This document shows positions 1 through 6,886 of a stretch of 23,853 nt of DNA, in pieces. The position numbers and the translations under genes are program-made. How positions within the stretch are numbered: the first letter of the stretch is position 1; each line of letters opens with the position of its first letter. The stretch comes from Dehalococcoidia bacterium (GTDB taxonomy: Bacteria; Chloroflexota; Dehalococcoidia; Dehalococcoidales; RBG-16-60-22): the NCBI GenBank assembly GCA_030615655.1, contig JAUWYU010000006.1:1-23853 (forward strand), given 5' to 3'. The notes under the pieces are model-generated. The model saw nothing but the letters and a program-made list of their open reading frames with translations. It was not told where the DNA came from and ran no database searches.

Positions 1-1212
1 GAGAGCACGGTACTCTGTTACGGGCATAAGGTGCCGGCACCAAACGCGGCCCAAGTGAACGCTACCATGGGCCATGCTCTGGACTACGACGATACCGGTG
101 ACGGTCCAACGCACCCCTCGGTGGTGATAGTACCGACCTGCCTGGCGGTAGCCGAGCGTAAAGGTAAACTGAGCGGGCGGGAATTTATCACGGCAGTCGC
201 CCTGGGAGTCGATATGATGTGCCGACTGGGACTAGCGTTTCGGCTAGGTTTGAAAACTGCACCGGTCGGTGGACATCCCGGAGCCGGCTGGCACCTTACC
301 GCACTGTATGGCTATTTATCTGCCGCCGGAGTCGCCGGGAGGATACTGGGGCTCGATGAAGATAAACTGGTCAATGCACTGGGTATAGCCTATCACCAGT
401 GCAGTGGCAACGGGCAGTGCGTCACTGAGGGCGCACTGACGAAGAGGATGGGGCCGGGATTCGCGGCCAGGGGAGGGATAACCGCAGCCTTGATGGCGGA
501 AAAAGGCATTACAGGTGCTAAAGACTGCCTCGAAGGAGAAGTCGGACTGTATAACCTCTACCACAAGGGAGAGTACGACCCCAAACCACTGACGGCGGAC
601 CTGGGAGAGCGTTTTGAAGGCATAAACGTCACCATGAAGCCGTATCCATGCTGTAAAGGCACTCACAGTTACGTTGACGTGGCGTTATCGCTGGTGAACA
701 AGCACGGTATCAAAGCTGAAGACGTGCAGGAAATCACGATATTCTGTCAGGACGAGACCAATTTTCTGTTACATCCCCTTGAAAAAAGAAGCCGCCCGGA
801 AAATCCGGTCGATTCGCAGTTCAGCATACCATGGGCCGTGGCCGTGGTTATCGCGAGAGGACGGGCCGGTATCGGGGATTTTACCGAAGAGGCTATTAAA
901 AGTCGGGACATTCTTGAGGTCTCAAGTAAAGTGCGTATCGAGGTAGATAAGAACCTGGTCGGGTCAAAGAGAGTGGAACCGGCGAAAGTCAGGGTAACAA
1001 CCACGCAGGGGGAGACCTATACCGAGCAAACCTCTTCTCCGGGCGGCGCTCAAATACCGCTGCCCTTCAGCGCCTACGAGAGAAAATTCAGAGATTGCGC
1101 TTCATGGTCGGTCAAGCCACTGTCCAATAAGCAAATGGACAGAGTAATAGCACGAATTAAACAACTCGAGCAGGTTGATGATATCAGAGAAGTAATCGGG
1201 CTGCTGGGCTGA
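1..1212 (+). CDS. MmgE/PrpD family protein, 5' end missing
   Basis: The reading frame is open from base 1, so the gene begins outside the window; the GTG at 31 is internal (the frame reads CYGHKVPAPNAAQVN across it). 403 codons are visible, against roughly 450-460 residues for the family, so about 50 residues are lost. Family hallmarks are the block MGHALDYDDTGDGPTHPS near the visible N-terminus, a Gly-rich centre (RMGPGFAARGGITAALMAEKG) and KPYPCCKGTHSYVD in the second half. Characterised relatives are 2-methylcitrate dehydratase (PrpD) and related lyases and isomerases acting on polycarboxylates in the cytoplasm. The substrate here cannot be told. A CoA-transferase gene follows 21 bases downstream on the same strand, which suggests joint work on an organic acid and its CoA ester. 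The family call is secure; the reaction is not. Confidence 0.9.
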   Translation, partial: ESTVLCYGHKVPAPNAAQVNATMGHALDYDDTGDGPTHPSVVIVPTCLAVAERKGKLSGREFITAVALGVDMMCRLGLAFRLGLKTAPVGGHPGAGWHLTALYGYLSAAGVAGRILGLDEDKLVNALGIAYHQCSGNGQCVTEGALTKRMGPGFAARGGITAALMAEKGITGAKDCLEGEVGLYNLYHKGEYDPKPLTADLGERFEGINVTMKPYPCCKGTHSYVDVALSLVNKHGIKAEDVQEITIFCQDETNFLLHPLEKRSRPENPVDSQFSIPWAVAVVIARGRAGIGDFTEEAIKSRDILEVSSKVRIEVDKNLVGSKRVEPAKVRVTTTQGETYTEQTSSPGGAQIPLPFSAYERKFRDCASWSVKPLSNKQMDRVIARIKQLEQVDDIREVIGLLG

Positions 1213-1233
1213 GTAATACGGAGGAGGCGAATT

Positions 1234-2469
1234 ATGGTATATCCTCTGGAAGGTATAAAAGTCCTGGACTTCAGTATCGCCGTAGCCGCACCCTTCGGCG
1301 GAACGATGCTGGCCGATATGGGAGCCGAAATAATCAAGGTGGAAAGGGTACAGGGAGAAGCGCAGAGGCTGGGGCTTCCCGCCGGAATGGACGACGTACT
1401 CGACACCAAAATAGCCGACGGAGCCGCCGATACCACCTCGTGGATGGCGTTTAACCGGGGCAAGAAGGACCTGGCTATCGACATCAGGACGGAGAAGGGG
1501 AAGGAAATCGTCCTGAAGCTTGCTAAAGAAGCCGATGTTGTTTTGCAGAGCTTTCGTCCCGGTGTGGCGGACAGGCTGGGGGTAGGCTACGAAGCAATAT
1601 CTAAAATCAACCCTAGAGTCATTTATTGCTCTTTCTCCGGCTATGGCGAGACGGGCCCCGTAGCCCACCGCGCCGGGGGAGATATGTGGAGCCAGGCCAT
1701 GTCAGGCATCGTCAGTGTCATGGGATACCCGGGCGGCGCACCACAAATGATGCCTTTCCCCGCCTGTGACCATGTCGGCGGGATGCTGGTAGCCTATGCG
1801 GTAATGACAGCTTTATTCGTGCGGGAGCGAACCGGAATGGGACAGGCAGTAACCGTGAACAATCTGGACGCAGCGCTGTACATGCAATACAGCGGGTTTG
1901 CCGAATACCTGACAGGGGGAAGGATGCCATATAAGTCAGGAAGGAGCTACGGCACGCCGCCCTTCGGTCCCTTCCGGGCCAAGGACGGGGACGTGCTGAC
2001 CATCTTCGGGACCGGCCCTATGTGGCCTGCCTTTTGCAAGCTAGTGGGAGTGGAGCACCTGGCAAAAGACCCCAGATTTGAAAATGATGAAGTCAGGCGA
2101 GAGAACAGGGAGGAGATAGGGCGGCTTCTGGACGAGGCATTCAGCAAGAAGACCAGGGTCGAATGGCAGCAGATATTCAGGGAAGCGAAGATGCGCTGCG
2201 ACCCCTGCCTGACCTACGAGGAAGTATGCGCCCACCCTCAGATGGAGGCAAACGAGATGATTTACACCACAAATCATCCAGTCCGCGGGGAAGTGAAGAT
2301 GCTGGGGCTACCGGTAAAATTAAAGAAGAGTCCGGGGCATCCTCAGGGTCCATCACCTCTCCTGGGGGAACATACCGAGGAGATTCTCCTGAAACTGGGG
2401 TATACATCCGAAGAAATCGCTGACCTGGAAGCAGAAGGAATAATCAGAACCACCCGTAAAAAGGCTTAA
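1234..2469 (+). CDS. CaiB/BaiF family CoA-transferase
   Basis: A 411-residue class III CoA-transferase, which moves CoA between carboxylic acids through an enzyme-bound acyl anhydride. The N-terminus VLDFSIAVAAPFGGTMLADMGAEIIKVE is the standard Rossmann-type opening. It is followed by NRGKKDLAIDI, QSFRPGVADRLGVGY and the GDMWSQAMSG block. Asp179, in FPACDHVGGM, aligns with the catalytic aspartate of formyl-CoA transferase (Asp169). The C-terminal part has the usual swapped-ring features. The ATG is preceded by GGAGGAGG (1220-1227) at a good distance, and the gene lies 21 bases after the MmgE/PrpD-like gene, so the two are probably cotranscribed. Its stop lies 8 bases from the stop of the convergent acyl-CoA synthetase gene. 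The substrate is unknown; this family covers carnitine, formyl-, succinyl- and aryl-CoA transferases and racemases. Confidence 0.95.
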   Translation: MVYPLEGIKVLDFSIAVAAPFGGTMLADMGAEIIKVERVQGEAQRLGLPAGMDDVLDTKIADGAADTTSWMAFNRGKKDLAIDIRTEKGKEIVLKLAKEADVVLQSFRPGVADRLGVGYEAISKINPRVIYCSFSGYGETGPVAHRAGGDMWSQAMSGIVSVMGYPGGAPQMMPFPACDHVGGMLVAYAVMTALFVRERTGMGQAVTVNNLDAALYMQYSGFAEYLTGGRMPYKSGRSYGTPPFGPFRAKDGDVLTIFGTGPMWPAFCKLVGVEHLAKDPRFENDEVRRENREEIGRLLDEAFSKKTRVEWQQIFREAKMRCDPCLTYEEVCAHPQMEANEMIYTTNHPVRGEVKMLGLPVKLKKSPGHPQGPSPLLGEHTEEILLKLGYTSEEIADLEAEGIIRTTRKKA

Positions 2470-2477
2470 AGCGGACA

Positions 2478-3935
2478 TTATTTACCCGCAGCAGCATCGA
2501 GATACTGCCTGTACCAGACCAAATGCCGTATTACCCTGGCGGCGCGGCGGGCGTTAGTGTGGACCAGAATTCTCTCCCTGCGGAAGAGGGACGAGATCTC
2601 CGGGTCGTTACCCATGCCGCGTGTTTGCCACATCATAACCACCGGCTTCCCGTATTCATCCACCTTCTCACGGATTAACTTTATATTTCTTTCTTCCCTT
2701 TCTCTATAAGCCTTAATCTCCCCGGGACCCAGACCTATGCGGCTGGAAAGAAAAGTCTTATCCATTACTATCGGAGCCAGCAGAAAGACAGTGTCTATGT
2801 TTACATCCTCTATCAACGCCCAGAGCAGGTCAGCTATCGCCGAGAACTCAGCCGCACTGGGACCAGCCATATCGACGGGATTCCGGCGGGACCATCGCGG
2901 GGGCAAGTATTTGTCCAGCTTCCTCACCGTCGATGGTTCAAGTGTACTTACTACCAGCCCCTCCTTCTCACAGGCTTCAGCAGTCAATGCCGCCGGGCCA
3001 CCCCCGATACTCAATATACCAACCCGGTTGCTCCGGGGCAAAGGGCAACTGAGTAACGCCAACACCACATCACAGAGCTCGTCGTCATCATCGACTCTAA
3101 TCACTCCCGATTGCCTGAAGGCAGCCGTGTAGACCTCATCAGCGCCAGCCAGCGCTCCCGTATGGGACATGACGGCTCTGGCCGACTCTTTAGTGGCGCC
3201 TACCTTGACGACAACAACGGGTTTGCGAGGCGTAATTTCTCTAGCCAGCCGCAAGAAACGCCTCCCATCCCGCAGGCCTTCGATATAAGCGGCTATTATC
3301 CGGGTGTCATCGTCTTCGGCCAGATATTCCAGGTAGTCTTCCATACGCAGGTCAGCTTCATTGCCGGTACTGATATACTGGCTAAAAGCAACGCCAGATG
3401 CCGTCAGATGGCGAACTATCTTGAGGCACATGTTACCACTCTGGGATAAAACGGCTACCGGCCCTACAGTCATTTTATCCGCCTGGCCAAAGGTAGACAG
3501 CTGCGACCGCGTATCGGCATGCCCCATGCTGTTCGGCCCGATAAAGCGCATGCCTCCCCGGCGGGCAATCTCGACCAGTTCAGCTTCCAGTTTCCGTCCC
3601 GGCTCACCCGTTTCCGCGAATCCAGCCGAAACAATAACAGCCGCTTTGACTGCCTTCGAGACACACTCGCGTAATACCTCAGGAACCAGCTTTTCGGCGA
3701 CAACTATCACGGCTAAATCAACCGAATCCGGTATATCCACCACGCTGCGGTAAGCCTTGACTCCAAGAATCTCATCAGCGTTGGGGTTGACGGGATAAAT
3801 ACGCCTGCCCCCCGCGCCGAGGAGACCTTTCATAGCATTATATCCCCATGACCCCGGCGTGTTGGACGCTCCAATAACAGCGATAGAATCGGGGGAGAAC
3901 AGATATTGCCAGTAGTCCTTTGTTACAGGTTCCAT
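2478..3935 (-). CDS. NDP-forming acyl-CoA synthetase, alpha-type subunit (CoA-binding domain protein)
   Basis: A 485-residue protein starting MEPVTKDYWQYLFSPDSIAV. I chose ATG 3935 over an upstream in-frame ATG at 4052 because the extra 39 residues overlap the SDR gene and look nothing like the family. Residues about 10-135 form a CoA-binding Rossmann domain (VIGASNTPGSWGYNAM, PVNPNADEILG). Residues about 155-300 form the succinyl-CoA-ligase-like domain with SHTGALAG at 257-264; His258 is the expected phosphohistidine. A further ligase-like domain ends the chain. The ATP-grasp beta domain found in about 700-residue fused enzymes is absent and no separate beta gene is visible. The known reaction is acyl-CoA + ADP + Pi to acid + ATP + CoA. 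It is the last gene of the AOR-SDR operon, 31 bases after the SDR stop. A possible SD (AGAGG) sits rather far from the ATG. Confidence 0.88.
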   Translation of the reverse strand: MEPVTKDYWQYLFSPDSIAVIGASNTPGSWGYNAMKGLLGAGGRRIYPVNPNADEILGVKAYRSVVDIPDSVDLAVIVVAEKLVPEVLRECVSKAVKAAVIVSAGFAETGEPGRKLEAELVEIARRGGMRFIGPNSMGHADTRSQLSTFGQADKMTVGPVAVLSQSGNMCLKIVRHLTASGVAFSQYISTGNEADLRMEDYLEYLAEDDDTRIIAAYIEGLRDGRRFLRLAREITPRKPVVVVKVGATKESARAVMSHTGALAGADEVYTAAFRQSGVIRVDDDDELCDVVLALLSCPLPRSNRVGILSIGGGPAALTAEACEKEGLVVSTLEPSTVRKLDKYLPPRWSRRNPVDMAGPSAAEFSAIADLLWALIEDVNIDTVFLLAPIVMDKTFLSSRIGLGPGEIKAYREREERNIKLIREKVDEYGKPVVMMWQTRGMGNDPEISSLFRRERILVHTNARRAARVIRHLVWYRQYLDAAAGK

Positions 3936-3966
3936 GTTCAAATATATACCTCTCTGAAGGAATATT

Positions 3967-4809
3967 TTACGTGATGCCGCCACCGATGAGGATGGCCTCG
4001 CCGGTGATGTACTTAGACTGGTCAGAAACCAGGAACAAGACCAGGTCGGCAATCTCCTCGGGTTCGCCGAGTCGGCCCAGCGGTATGCCGGGACCCGGGC
4101 CCTGCTTCTTAGCCTCCTGCTCTATGGCTTCAGACACACTTATACCCTGAGCCCCGGCCCTTTTAATGATAGCTTCATCTCTCAGGTTAGTGTTAAAGCC
4201 GCCGGGGTTGATTATATTGACATTAATTTTATACTGCGCCAGCTCAGCCGCCAGAGTCCTGGCAAGTCCAAGGGTACCATGCTTAGAAGCGCAATAGCCA
4301 GCGCTTCCCGCGTACCCCTTGGTTGCCGCCATCGAGCCAAAAAGCACAATCTTTTTGCCTTCTCCATCGGGTATCATCGTTCCGGCTACCGCCTTAGAAA
4401 TGAGAAAGGAGCCGGTAAGATTTACATCAAGAATAGCTCGCCACTCTTCTTCGGTGAGTTCTACGATTGGTGTCGTCATCGAGCCGCGAATACCGCCGCA
4501 ATGGACCAGTATATCTATCTTCCCGAACTTTTTCAGGGCTTTGGCCACGGCTTCGTCCACCGCTTTACCGCTGCTGACATCCGCGACTACAGCCAGGGCT
4601 TCCCTGCCCAGAGACCTGATTTCGTCAACCACAGTATCCAGTCCACCCCATCCTTCGTCTCCAGGCCAGATACTTCGGGGCGCGGCATACTTATCAAGAA
4701 CGACTACGTCAACTCCCTCTCTGGCCAACCGTACGGCAACAGCATGTCCCATGCCCCTCTTGCTCGCCGCTCCCGTAACCAGAGCGACCTTACCCTCAAG
4801 ACTGTTCAT
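3967..4809 (-). CDS. Short-chain dehydrogenase/reductase (SDR) family oxidoreductase
   Basis: A 280-residue classical SDR. The cofactor site is TGAASKRGMG (residues 12-21), with Asp39 at the end of the second strand (VVVLDK), which favours NAD(H) over NADP(H). Asn130 (DVNLTGSF), Ser159 (LFGSMAATKG), Tyr172 and Lys176 (YCASK) make the complete catalytic tetrad. The C-terminus EPEEIADLVLFLVSDQSKYITGEAILIGGG is typical of 3-oxoacyl reductase-like members. An insertion of about ten residues after the second strand (YAAPRSIWPGDEGWGG) is slightly unusual and may shape substrate or cofactor binding. The start is supported by AGGAGGT at 4820-4826 on the minus strand. It sits between an aldehyde:ferredoxin oxidoreductase and an acyl-CoA synthetase in one operon, so an alcohol/ketone or hydroxyacyl-CoA step is plausible. 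The exact substrate is not deducible. Confidence 0.93.
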   Translation of the reverse strand: MNSLEGKVALVTGAASKRGMGHAVAVRLAREGVDVVVLDKYAAPRSIWPGDEGWGGLDTVVDEIRSLGREALAVVADVSSGKAVDEAVAKALKKFGKIDILVHCGGIRGSMTTPIVELTEEEWRAILDVNLTGSFLISKAVAGTMIPDGEGKKIVLFGSMAATKGYAGSAGYCASKHGTLGLARTLAAELAQYKINVNIINPGGFNTNLRDEAIIKRAGAQGISVSEAIEQEAKKQGPGPGIPLGRLGEPEEIADLVLFLVSDQSKYITGEAILIGGGIT

Positions 4810-4872
4810 AGTGCTTGCTACCTCCTAGTATAGAAATAAGGAATATTATCTAATCTCAAATCAGGGAGCACT

Positions 4873-6675
4873 CTACGCGGGCCAGAGCTCCCGAGCCACA
4901 TCGTCAAGGCCCAGTTCCAGCAATTTTTTCTTACTCGGTTTCGTAGTTACCCGGTCCCAATCCAGGGCGTCAAGGTTCTCGTTTATCTGGGTCTCAATAT
5001 CCGATGACACACCGCCCAGCGGGCCCTCTTTCTGGGGAGGGCGGCCAATTATCCTGCCATGCACCCTGAGTTCCCGAGGATTAATCCCTTCGCGCAGGGT
5101 AAAGACATGCCTTATATTGGCAATCCTCTCGCCGTGTTTGAGCAGCTCATCCACGGAACGTTCCCAACCGGTCACGGCGCTCAAGAATCCTGCCAGATAC
5201 TTACCAGGATTATCCACAAGGGTATCACTATGCAGGCAAAATCCGGCAGCATTAACCACATAATCAAGAAACTGACTGGGTCCAAAACCAGACGTGTGCC
5301 GGCCAGGGGTGGCATCCATCTGGTATCTGGCAGCGGTCGGCTTACCCCTGAAAAAGGGAAAATCGAACCTGGGGTCGTGCAGACCGAGTTCCTGACCACC
5401 GATGTGTACCGCGAATTCCCCAGCGCCCCTGCCGATTCTTTCAGCGGCAACCTTAACTCCGTCGGCGAGGACATCACCGAAGCCCTCCCGCCGAGCTATC
5501 TTCCCGGTCATCTTTACCATAGCCCGGTGGTTACCCCAGGTAAGCTCGATGCCATCGGTATCCGCCCCGGTGATGATGCCGTGCTCATAACATTCCATGG
5601 CGAAGGCGATGATGGTCCCGGTGGATATAGTATCCAACCCATAGCTATTGCAGATGTGGTTCGCCATGACGATGGCCCCGGCGTTATTATTGAGGCACAT
5701 CGCTCCGAAAGCGGCCATAGTCTCATACTCCGGTCGGTGTGCGCCGGCCGGGTATTGATAATCACCGGCTCCTGCCTTAAGTTTACCGCGGCAGGCAACA
5801 GGACAACGCCAGCAGCCGGTCCGGCTCTCCACACCGGCAGCCATCAAATCCCTGTCAAAATCAGAGACATCAGGCAGTTCAATGATGCCAACGCCACCCC
5901 AGTTCTTCACCGGCGTGTCGCCGCTATGTACCGATTCGCCGGCGTGCACGGCAGTGCCGTACCTGTGAAAGATTTCGAGGCCAGGCCCTTTTATCCCGGC
6001 TATATGCTCCTTTCTCAACCTGTTGGCCCTTTCGATATCGGCGACAGGAACCTTAATGTCTCCCTTTACCACCACCGCCTTGAGCTTTTTGGAACCCATG
6101 ACTGCCCCCAGTCCCGAGCGTCCGGCAGCGTTGGCTCTATGGTTCATGAGACAGGATACGAGGGAGAGTTTCTCCCCGGCCGGACCGATGCTGACGATTT
6201 TAGCCGCCGGGCTATACTCCGCCTCGAGTTTATCCTCAGTTTCAAGGGTGTCTTTGCCCCAGAGGTGAGCCGCATCCTTCAATTCGGCCTTACCATTGTC
6301 GATAAGGAGGTAAACTGGCTTCTCTGAAATACCGGTAAAAAAGATTCCGTCACAGCCGGCGAACTTGAGATGAGGGCCGAAATGACCTCCGGAATTGGCA
6401 TCGCCCCAGCCGCCGGTAAGGGGAGATTTAGCTACGGCTACGTATCGGCAACCAAGAGTGGCCGGAGTACCGGTGAGCGGGCCAGTAATCAGGGCAAGCG
6501 TATTTTCCGGTCCCAGGGGGTCGACTCCGCCTTTCTGGCGACTATAGAGAATCCTGGCCCCGATACCATAACCTCCAATGAAATCCCGATAGAGGCTCTC
6601 GTCCGGCGCCTCCTCTTTTATCCCCCCTGAAGACAAATCCACGAACAACAGCTTTCCGATGTACCCTCCAGCCAT
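4873..6675 (-). CDS. Aldehyde ferredoxin oxidoreductase family protein (tungsten enzyme)
   Basis: A 600-residue protein from ATG 6675. An in-frame upstream start at 6807 would add 44 unrelated residues; MAGGYIGKLLFVDLSSG is the normal family N-terminus and has an AAGGAG SD just before it. The AOR N-terminal domain carries GGYGIGARILY, GPLTGT and GGHFGPHLKFAGCDGI. AAGRSGLGAVMGSKKLKA follows at about residue 183. The 4Fe-4S ligands are Cys288, Cys291 and Cys295 (CWRCPVAC) plus Cys480 (AAGFCLHSD). The RPEYET block lies at 314-319. Enzymes of this family carry a tungsto-bispterin and interconvert aldehydes and acids with ferredoxin in the cytoplasm. No signal peptide is seen, as expected. It is the first gene of a minus-strand operon with SDR and acyl-CoA synthetase, which suggests acid, CoA-ester and aldehyde interconversion. 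Subfamily and substrate are not assignable by eye. Confidence 0.94.
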   Translation of the reverse strand: MAGGYIGKLLFVDLSSGGIKEEAPDESLYRDFIGGYGIGARILYSRQKGGVDPLGPENTLALITGPLTGTPATLGCRYVAVAKSPLTGGWGDANSGGHFGPHLKFAGCDGIFFTGISEKPVYLLIDNGKAELKDAAHLWGKDTLETEDKLEAEYSPAAKIVSIGPAGEKLSLVSCLMNHRANAAGRSGLGAVMGSKKLKAVVVKGDIKVPVADIERANRLRKEHIAGIKGPGLEIFHRYGTAVHAGESVHSGDTPVKNWGGVGIIELPDVSDFDRDLMAAGVESRTGCWRCPVACRGKLKAGAGDYQYPAGAHRPEYETMAAFGAMCLNNNAGAIVMANHICNSYGLDTISTGTIIAFAMECYEHGIITGADTDGIELTWGNHRAMVKMTGKIARREGFGDVLADGVKVAAERIGRGAGEFAVHIGGQELGLHDPRFDFPFFRGKPTAARYQMDATPGRHTSGFGPSQFLDYVVNAAGFCLHSDTLVDNPGKYLAGFLSAVTGWERSVDELLKHGERIANIRHVFTLREGINPRELRVHGRIIGRPPQKEGPLGGVSSDIETQINENLDALDWDRVTTKPSKKKLLELGLDDVARELWPA

Positions 6676-6800
6676 TTCCCGGCTCCTTTCTCCGTCAATA
6701 CCTAAACCAATATGGAGAGCATCCCTTGTTAACAATAGAATACAGCAATATTTTACAGAATTACAACACAGGCCGAACAAGCGATGAGGGAAAGCGAGTC

Positions 6801-6817
6801 TTAACAATGTCTTAACA
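6801..6817 (+). promoter_or_regulatory. Tandem TTAACA repeat resembling a PhoP/PhoB-type box
   Basis: TTAACA occurs at 6801-6806 and again at 6812-6817, five bases apart, so the unit repeats every 11 bases (one helical turn); the full repeat is CTTAACAAT. This matches the Bacillus-type PhoP recognition pattern TT(A/T/C)ACA-N5-TT(A/T/C)ACA. A third TTAACAAT lies at 6729-6736, inside the palindrome TTGTTAACAA. The pair ends 26 bases before a TATAAT and heads a cluster with a polyphosphate-polymerase domain, so phosphate control makes sense. No regulator is encoded in the window, so this remains a motif-based inference. Confidence 0.45.
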
Positions 6818-6843
6818 ATTTTCCGCTACACTGAACGATAGGT

Positions 6844-6849
6844 TATAAT
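6844..6849 (+). promoter_or_regulatory. Candidate -10 element for the CotH/VTC cluster
   Basis: A perfect TATAAT lies 37 bases before the GTG of the first CotH gene. The hexamer 17 bases upstream (TTCCGC, 6821-6826) is a poor -35, as would be expected for an activator-dependent promoter. The direct TTAACA repeat lies just upstream. The predicted transcript start near 6856 leaves a leader of about 30 bases. Confidence 0.5.
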
Positions 6850-6886
6850 AAGATAGTAACCACATGGTAGGGACAATAAACAAACC

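Noticed and set aside
3936..4052. N-terminal extension of the acyl-CoA synthetase (39 residues)
   Set aside because: It overlaps the conserved C-terminus of the SDR gene in another frame and is Ser-rich without homology to the family.
5059..6327. A 422-codon plus-strand open frame opposite the AOR gene
   Set aside because: It is the antisense shadow of a gene with complete family motifs; its translation has no recognisable domain and no SD.
6676..6807. N-terminal extension of the AOR gene (44 residues)
   Set aside because: The extension is Cys/Leu-rich, spans the AT-rich intergenic region with the regulatory repeats, and the ATG at 6675 has a proper SD and the family N-terminus.
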